Of a DNA stretch of 64,000 bases, positions 22,555 to 32,948 are shown one piece after another (the stretch's first letter is position 1; each line of letters opens with the position of its first letter). The notes below the pieces were generated by a model, which saw nothing but the letters and a program-made list of their open reading frames with translations, was not told where the DNA came from and made no database searches. The stretch comes from Chloranthus sessilifolius. Lineage: Eukaryota > Streptophyta > Magnoliopsida > Chloranthales > Chloranthaceae. The DNA lies in NCBI GenBank assembly GCA_021018995.1, contig CM037588.1, positions 142,783,725 through 142,847,724 of the forward strand, written 5' to 3'. The position numbers and the translations under genes are program-made.

Positions 22555-22628
22555 ACCAGTAACCCACCATCTTCCATAGCCATACATCCACACCAGTAAC
22601 CCACCATCTTCCATAGCCATACATCCAC
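22555..22628. repeat. Exact 37-bp tandem duplication
   Basis: Two identical head-to-tail copies beginning ACCAGTAACCCACCATC. Since 37 is not a multiple of three, it changes frame. Perfect identity suggests recent slippage compared with the 7% LTR divergence. Confidence 0.9.
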
Positions 22629-22904
22629 ACCCTCCAAGCACAATCATTCATACCCCCCATACCCGGGTCATGCCCAATTTCACCCAACCCCCTCCATCCT
22701 TGAATGGGCCATCACCCTCCAATCTCACACCTGAATCCATGCCTTTAATGGAGGACATGAGAATGATGTATGCCCTGTGGGCTACTTCTCGGAGCCCTAC
22801 ATTCCAAACCCCACATCTAAGTCTCCAAAACCTCCATACCCCATTCCCCCATGACCATGCCCATCCACCCATCATTCATACCATCCAAGATCCCCCACCT
22901 CAAT

Positions 22905-23465
22905 TCCAGGCCTAGGCCCAAGCCCAACAGACCCAAGCCCACTCATCTCAAGACCAAATCCACACGAATCCATGGGCCAAGCCCAAATGTCTTTAGAACC
23001 ATGGGCCCAAGCCCAAACCCAGGCCCAAGCCCACCAGACCCAGGCCCAAGCCTAAACCCATCAGACCCAAACCAGGCCCAAAATCAAGGCCCATGGGCCC
23101 AAGCTCAAACCCATCAGACTCAGGGCCCGACCCAAAATCCTCAAGGCCCATGGGCCCAAACCTAAACCCATCAGACCCAAACCCAGGCCCAAAACCCTCA
23201 AGGCCCATGGCCCATACCCACCAGATTCAGGCCCACGCCCAAGCCCATCAGATCCAGGCCTAGTTCCAAGCCCCCCAGGGCCCTTGAACCCAAACCTATC
23301 AAACCCAAGCCCAAGGCCCATCACCCCGCACCCAATACCAATAGGGCCCATTAGCCCAAAATCATACCAACCCCCACACCCAGGCCTAAGGCCCATCAAC
23401 CCAAGCTTTCCAAAACCATCAAGCCCAAACCTAAGGCCCATCCACCCACGCTCATCAAGGCCCGT
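22905..23465. repeat. GGCCCA/CCCAAG-rich degenerate repeat
   Basis: Dozens of irregular copies of CCCAAGCCCA, GGCCCATGGGCCCAA and AACCCATCAGACCCA run for about 560 bases. The sense frame gives Pro-Lys/Pro-Gly runs, the other strand Gly-Leu runs. GGGCCCA is also a plant promoter word, but here it is a low-complexity expansion. Confidence 0.85.
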
Positions 23466-23765
23466 GCATAAACCTCGTACCCCTCCACCAATACCCTTCA
23501 TTCACCTACACCCCTTATGCCCCCATCCCGCCTCCAACGGAAAATCCGATCCACCCTATGCCTCAAAACCACGCCTACAGTATCCCGCCACATCAACCAC
23601 ACCTCCATCACCCTCAAAATATACACCCAGCTCAGCACATCATTCACCCGCAAACCACTCATCCATTCACTCCCTCCCATCCCCTACAAGCCTTGTGGCC
23701 CCACCAGGTCGTCCAACCCATCATCCCCCAAGTCCAAATAGTAGACCTCGCCCCTCACCAGTAAA

Positions 23766-25090
23766 ATGACCAACAGTACGAGGAGGACGAGATCCGCAAT
23801 AGTGGAGGAGCTGCCAGCTTCGGCCCCCCAGGCCCGTCATCGTCACACCCAGGGCCGAGCCAAACCAGGGGGAGGCAGTCCCAACTACAAAAGAATCAGA
23901 GCAGCTGAAAGAGCAGATAGACATAATACAAAAGCAGCTGACGAAGATGGGAGGGTTAGAACTACATTCGACAGACTTTTTAGACTTATGTCTGTTCTCG
24001 AATGTCCCTCTACCACCAAAATTTAAGATGCCGTTATTCGATAAATATAATGACACTGACAACCCCATCGCCCACTTAAAATCTTACTGTGGGGATATGT
24101 GTCAGTACGACGGAGATGAACGACTCCTCATCAAAGTGTTCCAAAAGAGTCTAACAGGCCCAGCGCTGAGATGGTTCACGTCCCTGAAACCATCCATGAT
24201 AAAAACTTGGAAAGATCTGACACACTTATTCCAAGAACAGTATGTCTATAATATGGACATAGAGCCAAGGAAGTCGGATCTGTCCCGTTTGAAGCAAAGA
24301 CATGATGAAACTTTCAGTGCCTACTTAGGAAGGTGGAGGGCATTGGCCGCCAAGGTGACCCACCGGATTTCAGATGATGTGCAGATTGAATTGATAACCA
24401 AGGGAGCTCTCCCAGTCATCGCAGAATTCTTGGTATATCAGCAGCAGTCCAGTTTTACTGATTTGGTCCGAAATGCCAACCGGTGCGAAGACGTCGTTAG
24501 AGAGGGCATGTTGGGAAAGAGCATGGCCAACGGGACAGTTGGGGTTCGAAAAGCTGCCGAACTAAGGATTGAAAGAAGGCCAGGGGCAGAGGTGCAGAAC
24601 ATCGTTTATCCCCAGGCCAATACCACCCCGATACAACTCCAGGCCGCACACCCACCCCCAGCCCATTTCGAATAAGCGCCAAGGCCGAATAATGGACTGA
24701 GGGCCCCGTTCACTCAGGAACAAATGAAAGCACGATTCGAACGGGTCTTCACGCTGTTAGGGCAATCCCTAAGTGTCTTATTGCCAGTATTGCTATAAAA
24801 GGGTCTGGTCAATTTACTCCAGCCTCACCCACCACCCAATCCGATACCAAGAAACTATGACCCGAACCTGCATTGTAACTTTCACCAGCGACCAGGTCAC
24901 CCTACGGATCAGTGCTTCCCATTAAAGCACGAAATCCAAGATTTAATAGAGGCGGGAAAAATTGTTCCCCCGTTGCTTCCTCAAGGGTAGAACTAGAATA
25001 TCCATCAGGCCCCTCTGCCACCGCATTCAGGAGGCCCCACGCCTAACATCCACTGTGTGGAAGACGAAGAGGAAGAGTTTGACCCCTCGG
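23766..25090 (+). pseudogene. Ogre/Tat gag (fossil) with zinc-knuckle-like motif
   Basis: The core at about 24,000-24,560 has PLFDKYNDTDNPIAHLKSY, LTGPALRWFTSLKPSMIKTW, then DLTHLFQEQYVYNMDI and ETFSAYLGRWRALAAKV, the Retrotrans_gag pattern of Tat/Ogre. A motif CNFHQRPGHPTDQCFPLK with H and C spacing like that after Tat gag stands at about 24,870-24,925. Encodes the capsid polyprotein. Broken. Confidence 0.88.
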
Positions 25091-26060
25091 ATTAGATCAG
25101 TAATCAAGAAGAGTTTTCATTTACCAGGCTAAACGAGGAGGGACCAATTGTAGGGATAATCAAATCGCTGTATTTAGCCGATTACTTCCCCACCCCAGCA
25201 TACCAAGAAGAGCCCCTAGATTTAGGACAGTATTTTTCCACTTCCGCTCCTGCCTACCAAATCCAAACGGGCACAGTCCCCCCGCAATCATACGCATATT
25301 CGCCCCACTCCTAGTTTATCCCACAGTACGCACCACCTCCCAGTCACCCCACCCCATACACCATCCCACCGTCAGCCACCCCATATACCTTTCCGTCGCA
25401 CCAAAATCACCCCACGCCAAACATAAATCCACCACCCCCATACTACCCCACCTCATACACACCCCCAAATCCCACTGCCCAGCATACTACCCCGCCATCC
25501 CCAAATCACCTCGCCCAATACACAACTCCACCATCCCTAAATCACCCCGCCCCATGCACAACTCCGTCATTCCCGTTTTACCCCATTTCATCCACAAAAC
25601 CATCATCGCCCCACCATGCCAACCCGATTACAAACCCTTCACACCAGTACCCCCCTATTCCGTCTACTACCCCGTCATACCCCTATCACCCCGCTCCACC
25701 TGCACCTCCGACATTTCCTAGTCACCCTATCCCAGTCACCCCCCCACCATCCCTGTGTTATTTTGCCCCCAATCTAGCTCCACCCCCATCCAAACAAACA
25801 ACCCCTCACTCGCCCCCCTTGTCACCCGCTCCCAACCACCACTGGTCTTACCATGCCCCGATAACGCCTACATAAACCCCATTCGCACTCTCAAACCCAA
25901 CTTCGCCAATTCCCGCCAATAACATTACACCCCCTATTGGAGTCAACCTGGTTGGGCCCAAGAATCCAACATACCCAGCCCAATCCGCCCCAGGATCACC
26001 AAGCACTCCCTTCCTCATCCCAAAACCCGCCTATGACCCGCATCAAGTGCCGTTAAGTTA
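25091..26060 (+). other. Proline-rich linker between Ogre gag and protease
   Basis: Low-complexity Pro/Ser/Thr/His-coding DNA (YAPPPSHPTPYTIPPSA and similar). No domain. It probably forms a disordered linker in the polyprotein. Confidence 0.65.
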
Positions 26061-26214
26061 CGAATAGACGAACATAAATGTTGGTCGCGACCGGGAAGAG
26101 ACTGTCGAATTTATCACCTGGTTAGGCAGGATTTCTACACAGCAAGAAGCATCCGGGGCCGGTAGAGGAGAAGAGAAGAAGAAAGAGTAGGCCACAGGGA
26201 ACCCCTTTGAAAAA

Positions 26215-27222
26215 ATGGCCAGAGAACATGTGTTGGAGACACAGCTCAAGAGGACACTTGCACATATTTCTGTCTGGGATTTGTTGATCACGTCCCCGCT
26301 CCACTTTCAAGCCTTAATGGGAGCACTCAAAGACGCGCATGTTTCCGCCCACGTAACCCCGGACGAGGTGGTAGAAATAATTGGGCAAGTATTGGCCCCA
26401 AATGCCATCTCCTTCACTGATGCAGATCTGTCGCTCGAAGGGAACAACCACTCCAAGCCCCTGAATATAACAGTGGAAGTAGGGAACCTGGTGGTGCCGT
26501 TGGTCTTGATAGACAACGGGTCATCATTGAACATATGCCCTCTAAGGACGGCAATGAAAATCGGTGCGAACGCCAACACCTTCCTACCATCCATAACAAG
26601 TGCCAGGGGATTCAACAACACTCAGAGAGAAATCATAGGAGAGGTAGACCTCAACCTGATCATTGGGCCACAAACCTTCACTGTCCCCTTCCAGGTAATG
26701 GACATCAAGTCTATGTTTAATCTATTATTGGGCCGATCGTGGCTACATGAGATCAGGGCAATACCATCAACTCTACACCAAAAGCTCCGATTCATCTCAG
26801 GCAGAAGAATCGTCACCATCGTAGGTGAGAGCAGAGAAGATAGGGAGCAGAGCGCTCTGCACATTGAAAATTCGAAAGTGCTTGACATGCTGCACACAAC
26901 AGATGACACCGATTTCCATCGATTTGAGTACGACTTTTCAGCCATCACCCTTGAGTCGCCTAAGAAAACTCTTACCAAAACTAGGGTAGGAATGGATGCA
27001 GCAGTGTTCATGCTTCATAAATGGGGCCACCAAAAAGGGAAAGGTTTGGGCCCGCGCCTTCAAGGAAGAAGAGACCCCGTCAGGGCTAAGGGGCAGCAAA
27101 CTAGATTTGGCCTAGGCTACAAGCCCGATGAAGAAGAAGTCAGAGAGGCCAAAGAAAAGATGAGAGCCGCAGCAGCTGCCAGGGCCAGAGGAATCAACCT
27201 GGAAGAAGAAACTCCCGCCTGA
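26215..27222 (+). pseudogene. Ogre protease with G-patch-like tail (fossil)
   Basis: Open for 335 codons. A retroviral-type aspartic protease region begins near 26,450, with active-site motif VLIDNGSSLNICPL (about 26,496-26,540; the DNGS form is usual in Tat/Ogre) and a flap-to-end segment MFNLLLGRSWLHEIRA near 26,715-26,760. At 27,010-27,125 comes HKWGHQKGKGLGPRLQGRR and FGLGYKP, which looks like a G-patch, an RNA-binding glycine motif also found after some retroviral proteases. The protease cuts the polyprotein; the tail may bind RNA. Confidence 0.85.
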
Positions 27223-27547
27223 CCCCACATCCGCCTTTGTAAGCGTCGGGGTGGTAAAAATTGATCTGAATGGGGAGACGAGGATAACCCCACATGAACT
27301 TGCTTCCACCCACCCCACTAACCCTTACATCACCCCCCTGGATATCGAGGTGGACTTTGCAGCCCTCTCCTTATTTGAGGAGGAAATCCTCGGGCCCGCC
27401 CATCACTCTAGCATTAGCCACTCTGGGCCCACCCTAACCTTCAAAGACAGGGTCCCAGAGGATCCCTCCATAAACATGCTGAGGGGGGAACTACAAGAGC
27501 CTACTGATGCTGTTTCTAACCGAAAGGGTAAAGGCCACGCCTCGCAG

Positions 27548-27837
27548 GTAAGTAATTGGGCATCTTTGCCCCAACTCCTGGGAGCCGCCAAATGCTGTGA
27601 ATACGGCACCGGCTCTCCAAAAAAAACAACCTATAAGAAGTGAGGTTAGCCTCTGGGACACTTTGCCCTGTATATATAGAGATCCACCGCGCTAGGGGTT
27701 ACCCTCCGAAAAATTGCAAAAAACTATAAAAATAGAAAAAATACCAATTCTAAAAATATTGTCCTTTAAAATTCCTAATAAAATTGAAAATGATGTCGTG
27801 ATACCCATCCCACGTGAAGCCGACCCCTTCCCTGTAG
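27548..27837 (+). other. Candidate intron between Ogre protease and RT
   Basis: The donor CAG|GTAAGTAATT at 27,547/27,548 is a near-perfect plant consensus. An acceptor CCCCTTCCCTGTAG|AA ends at 27,837. The interval is AT-rich, non-coding and 290 bases long. Ogre elements are known to remove an intron between the gag-protease and RT-integrase regions, so position and family agree. Other acceptors in the interval are possible. Confidence 0.6.
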
Positions 27838-29340
27838 AAATACGAGAAGAGGTAGGAGTCACTAATCTGGACGAGGAAGGTCAAGTCGATGAGCTCCCCA
27901 ATGAGCTCCTCAAGCAATTTACCGATTTTGAGCGTGGCCCTACCCCGATCATCGAAGAGACAAAGGACGTTAATTTGGGCACCGAAGAGGTCCCTAGAAT
28001 CACCAAAATCAGAACATCGCCGTCTCCTGCAGAGAAAAAGGGTATGATAGACTTCCTCAGGTCATACCAAGACGTCTTTGCATGGTCGTATGAAGACATG
28101 CCTGGCCTGGATACCGATCTAGTTGAACATGAGTTGCCACTCTACCCCGACTGCAAACCGGTTAAACAGAAGCTGAGACGTCTCCGACCTGAATGGATGT
28201 TGAAAGTCAAGGACGAGGTCATTAAGCAATATGACGCGGGTTTCTTCATGGTATCCAAGTACCCACAGTGGCTGGCCAATATCGTCCCCGTACCAAAGAA
28301 AGATGGGAAGGTTTGAATGTGCATTGATTTTTGAAATCTCAATAAGGCGAGCCCTAAGGATGACTTTCCATTACCCCACATCGATATCTTGGTCGATAGC
28401 ACTGCTAAGCACGGGATGCTTTCTTTCATTGATGGGTTCTCGGGCTACAATCATATTAAGATGGCAGAGGCCGACCGAGAGAAGACCGCGTTCATCACTC
28501 CCTGGGGAACCTTCTGCTACAAGGTGATGCCATTCGGGCTCAAGAACGCTGGGGCAACCTACCAGAGAGCAATGACGACCCTATTCCACGACATGATGCA
28601 CTGAGAGATCGAAGTGTATGTTGATGATATGATCGCCAAATCACCAGAAAGGGACGACCACTTGGTAAACCTCCAGATGCTGTTCGAGAGGTTAAGAAAG
28701 TATAGGTTGCGATTGAATCCCCAGAAGTGCGCATTCGGCGCTATGTCAGGAAAGCTATTAGGTTTTATCATCAGTAGGAGAGGCATCGAGGTCGATCCGA
28801 CCAAGATCAAGGCCATCACTGAAATGCCACCGCCGTCTATAGAGAAAGAGGTCAGAGGCTTTTTAGGCAGAATCTAGTACATCAGTCGGTTCATTGCACA
28901 GTTAACTCTGATATGTGCACCAATCTTCAAACTACTGAGAAAGGACTCACCGGTTGAGTGGAATGACGACTGCCAAACTGCATTTGACAAGATCAAGGGT
29001 TACCTCCTAAATCCTCTAGTATTGGTACCACATGTACAGTAGACCCCGATAATGTACACATCCACGGCGAGAGTTTTCCATGAAATTTGTGTGAGACGAT
29101 GAGACAGGAAGAAGAGAGCAGGCCATCTATTACCTGAGCTAGAAGTTCACTGATTATGAGAAGCGCTACTCTCATCTGGAGAAAGCATGCCTAGCGCTCG
29201 TGTGGGCTACTCAAAGACTTCGACACTACCTGTTATCCCAAGCCGTCCTACTTTTAGTGCGGATGGATCCCTTGAAGTACCAGTTCGAGAAACCTGCTCT
29301 CACTGGCCGAACTACGTGATGGCAACTATTGTTATCTGAA
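27838..29340 (+). pseudogene. Ogre reverse transcriptase and RNase H (fossil)
   Basis: RT motifs occur in order: RSYQDVFAWSYEDMPGLDTD, PVKQKLRRLRPEW, WLANIVPVPKKDGKV, FSGYNHIKMAEADREKTAF, VMPFGLKNAGATYQRAMT, then the catalytic YVDDMIAKS near 28,617-28,645, and LLGFIISRRGIEVDPTKIKA. This is a Tat/Ogre-specific pattern. The following RNase H (28,900-29,340) is heavily worn, as is common in Tat elements that also carry a second RNase H. Copies the RNA genome into DNA. Broken. Confidence 0.9.
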
Positions 29341-29484
29341 TTTGATATCACATACGTCACTCAGAAATCGATCAAGGGGCAGGCACTCGTAGATCATCTT
29401 GCTGAGAACCCTCTACCTGATTATGAACCTCTAAGGACTGAGTTCCTAGATGAAGATATCTTGTTCATGATAGAAGATGATACA

Positions 29485-29960
29485 GAAAAAGTAGAGGAAT
29501 CATGGGTAATGCACTTTCACGGGGCATCGCATGTCGAAGGCCAAGGAGTTGGCGCCATCCTAATTTCACCCAAAGGATCCCATGTACCGATCTCTATCAA
29601 GCTCAACTTCCCCTGCACTAACAATATGGCTGAATATGAAGCTTACGCCGCTGGTCTGCAAGCAGCCCTCGATTTGAATATAACTCACCTTTGAGTTTTT
29701 GGCGATTCACAGTTAATCATATGTCAGACGAATGGTGACTGGAAGACGAAAGATGAGAAGCTGATCCCCTATCATGAACACCTCGAGGATCTAATAGCTT
29801 GCTTCCAAGATGTGACTTTCTCATACGTCCCCCGGATAAGGAATCACTTTGCCGACACATTAGCAACTTTGGCGTCAATGATTGAAATCCCCTATGGTGC
29901 TGAGATGAAGCCGATCATGATCGAGCAGAGGAATGAGCCGGCCTTCCGCCTCTAGATTGA
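29485..29960 (+). pseudogene. Second, archaeal-type RNase H (fossil)
   Basis: Segments GQGVGAILISPKGSHVPISI, NMAEYEAYAAGLQAALDLN and GDSQLIICQTNGDWKTKDEK correspond to the archaeal-type RNase H (aRNH) that Tat/Ogre elements gained beside the original one. It lies between RNase H and integrase as expected. Degrades RNA in RNA-DNA hybrids. Broken. Confidence 0.8.
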
Positions 29961-30089
29961 GGAACCTACAAAGCCTGATGAGGAGCCACCTTGGTTCTCA
30001 GATATCAAGAATTTCCTCGAGACCCTAACTTTCCCAGAGGGTACATCCAAAACAGACCGACGAACCATTTAACGTTTAGCGGCAGGTTA

Positions 30090-31238
30090 CGTCATTTGCG
30101 GGGAATGCCTCTACAAACGATCATACAATAAATCTTACTCAGGTGCCTTACTGAAACTGAAGCAGTCAATATTATGAAGGAAGTCCATGAAGGAGTATGC
30201 GGAGCCCACGTCAGCGGTCACATGCTCGCTAAGAAAATCTTGCGGCAAGGATACTTTTGGACCACTATGGAATCAGATTGTTGCAAACATGTTCAAAAAT
30301 TGCTACAAGTGTCAAGAACAATCCAGCCTGATATATGCTCTTGCCATTGATCTTCACTGCATGACCACTCCTTGGCCATTTGCTACTTGGGGCCTTGACG
30401 TTGTCGGAATGATTAATCCGAAAGCATCGAACGGGCATTGGTTCATCCTCGTCGCCATTGAGTACTTCACCAAGTGGGTGGATGCGGCGTCATATGCCAA
30501 CATCATGGCCAGTCACGCTGAGAAGTTTCTCAAGAACAATATTGTGTGCTGATTCGAAGTACCCAAAGATATCATAACAGACAACGACACAAACTTTGCG
30601 AATAAGCGCATCTGAGACTTCTGCGAGCAATACAAGATCAAGCACCACCGCTTGTCCCCTTATCGGCTTCAAACTAATGGAGCCATAGAGGCGGCCAACA
30701 AAACTCTGATCCGTATTCTTGAGAAGATGGTAGTCACCTACAGAGATTGGAGTGAGCAGTTACCACTCGCACATTGGGCTTACAGAACATCGATCCATAC
30801 CGCTACAAGGGCAACACCATTCTCCCTTGTGTATGGAACTGAGGCCGTCCTCTCGGTAGAGGTTGAAGTACCAGCGCTCAGAATCCTCATAGAATCAGGC
30901 TTACCCGAAGCAGAAAGAGAAAGATCACGCTTTGATCAGCTGAACTTACTGGATGAAAAGAGACTCCTAGCCTTATGCCACACTCAAGTTTACCAGGGGA
31001 GAATCGCACGCGCTAAATGTGTCCGCGGCCGAGATCTAAAGGTAGGAGATGCTGTGCTGAAGAAGATCTTCCCATCCCTCCATGCCGATCCGAGAGGAAA
31101 GTTCAAGCCAAACTGGGAAGGACCGTATGTCATTCGAGAAGTGCTGTCGGGATACGCCATCCGCCTCACCACCATGGATGGAGATCATCTTCCTGAGCCC
31201 ATCAACGCTGGATACGTCCGACGGTTTTACTCGTAGTC
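30090..31238 (+). pseudogene. Ogre integrase (fossil)
   Basis: An N-terminal His/Cys zinc region is at about 30,180-30,320. The core shows WPFATWGLDVVGMINP, then FTKWVDAASYANI, then RLQTNGAIEAANKTLIRILE (near the third acidic residue). A C-terminal beta-rich end has FKPNWEGPYVIREVLSGYAI. No chromodomain, as expected for Tat. Inserts the DNA copy into the host genome. Broken. Confidence 0.88.
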
Positions 31239-31931
31239 CATCATGATAAGGTAAGTATTGATGAAACAGATACGTGACTGCTTAAGAATCATCCAAAAGA
31301 GGCCATCATTCCAAGCATAGTAGCCCAAAAGCATCCCTAAAAATGATGATATCCTTTGCTACCCCTTTTGAGCCTGAGCCTTTCTTTCAACAAACCCATC
31401 CCCCAAAAAAAAATAAAATATATATCTACGTGTACGTATACCAAAAAAAAGAGAGAGAGAAAAGATGCATGTGTATAAAGTTACTATCAAATCCAAAAAA
31501 CTGAAAAAGAAAAACCTGAAAAAGAGATTGCCTAAAATGGAGGAAAAAGAACAAAAAAAAAGAGAGAAAGATAAACAAAAAAATGTGTATAGAGGAATCA
31601 CGAGGTATATACAGTAAAAACCCCCAAGGAGGAAAGTATGTTGAGATAACTGAAGCCGTATCAAGGAAACCCTTTTAACCCAACATACCTTCAAATCCTA
31701 ACCTAACCCATGGCCAAGCTACACCCTGAAGAAAGCCCTCTTGGTAGGTCCGCAAGCAGTCATAATATCTGTTAAATCAATATGAGCCGAGTCGTGAGAC
31801 GACACCAGAACCCCATCCAGCCGGTTATGACGGAATCTTTGTCTATGTCGTGGCTTTTTGGTTCTAAAAAAAAAAAAAAAAAAACAAAAGAGAAGAGAAA
31901 AAAGAAGAAAGGAAATTAATTTGAGTTCAAA
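31239..31931. other. Non-coding stretch after Ogre integrase
   Basis: A-rich tracts (31,400-31,600 and 31,866-31,885) and no recognised gene. On the minus strand it could be the 3' untranslated region of the antisense unit. Confidence 0.5.
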
Positions 31932-32132
31932 GCAAGATGGACGTGGCAAAAACCCGCAAGGGCACTGCGGGTAAAAACAGCGAACTCACGCGGACCAGGT
32001 GAAAATCTGAAAAGGCACTTGGGGTAAGAGAGCGAACCCATGGACGTAGTGAAAACCCGAAAGGGCGCTACGGGTAAAAATAGGGATGACAGGCACGACA
32101 AAAACCCATCTTGGGCGTTGTGAGCAAGAATG
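31932..32132. repeat. Tandem repeat, four units of about 51 bp with CCCGAAAGGG cores
   Basis: Units at about 31,937, 31,990, 32,040 and 32,090. Each has AAAACCCGMAAGGGCRCTRCGG followed by GTAAAAA. The CCCG...CGGG halves can pair, so each unit is a potential stem-loop. It lies in the 3' non-coding part of the element. Confidence 0.75.
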
Positions 32133-32948
32133 TCAAAAAAAAGAGAGATTAGGAGAGGATCTGTTCTGGCTCACCTATTTTAGTCTGGACTCCTTGAGCC
32201 CCTTCCCCTTTTTTTGTTGGGCCGCTCATGTTAAAATTAGATCGGATCCTAATCAAGCATGTCGTCTCTACCGCGTCGTCCGACGCATGACTAAAGGTAA
32301 GGCCAGAAGACCGACCAATCTCGGGGAAGCTGACCTATCCATGTTTAAAAAGAAATGCCGGAGACTCCTAAACGGGGTTCGACCATGCTCAAAAAGAGGA
32401 CCCGCCGGTTGGCCTTGAAAATACCGACATCACAAAAAGGAGAAAATTTTAAAAAAGATAATATATTTTCCTTTCTCATAAGAAGCCTCACCCTGTGTAG
32501 GAGAAAAATTTAAAAAAAAGATAATAGATTTTCCTTTTCCATAAGAAAAACCTTACATTGCGAGGCGTATGAAAGAAAATTCGAACACCAAAAAATATGT
32601 ATATATGTATATATCAGATTTCATTTCTTTTCTTACAAGCATCACATATGAAGTGTCACATCCCAAAAAGATAACAACATGACACACTTTCTACTTTTTG
32701 CCTTTTGTACAAGTATAAAACAAACAAAAAGAAACAACCCAAAAAAAAGGAAGGAGATCTCTGTTAAGGGGCATCAGCCCCCCCCTTTGTGTATATGATC
32801 TATGGTATGTGCAGGAACAGGTCAGGGGCAGGAACCACGCATTAAAGCACTGATCTCTGCAAGAAGAGAGTCCTCACGGGCATTTCGATCGGTCAACCAC
32901 GTACCATGAAGACTCTTCGCCTCCCAAGCATCACCGACCTTGAGACTC
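32133..32948. other. Ogre 3' non-coding stretch with one long duplication
   Basis: A segment beginning GGAGAAAATTTTAAAAAAGA near 32,438 is repeated near 32,502 (about 64-base period, two copies). No coding region supported on the plus strand. On the minus strand it would be the end of the DUF7745-like gene. Confidence 0.5.

Larger units (their letters stand above)
22067..23765 (+). pseudogene. Ogre proline-rich 5' ORF region (fossil)
   Basis: It starts MFGPYPRHRYNTRQRIMSS and soon becomes very rich in Pro, Ser, His and Thr in all sense frames because the DNA is CCA/CCC-rich. Ogre elements are known for an extra ORF upstream of gag, which is the likely identity, but no domain can be named. 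It contains an exact 37-base duplication (22,555-22,628) and the GGCCCA-rich block at 22,905-23,465. Broken in several places. Confidence 0.6.

Noticed and set aside
22993-23501. Gly-Leu-rich minus-strand frames as a glycine-rich protein
   Set aside because: They are the complement of the GGCCCA expansion.
22067-23765. Host extensin or other cell-wall Pro-rich protein gene
   Set aside because: No SPPPP repeats or signal peptide. It lies between an Ogre leader and Ogre gag within one bounded element.
26622-27011. Minus-strand frame opposite the Ogre protease
   Set aside because: Shadow of the long protease frame; no antisense gene signature, unlike 33-38 kb.
31359-31949. Phe/Ser-rich minus-strand frames as membrane proteins
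   Set aside because: They reflect A-rich tracts read in reverse (runs of F, S, L); no conserved motif.
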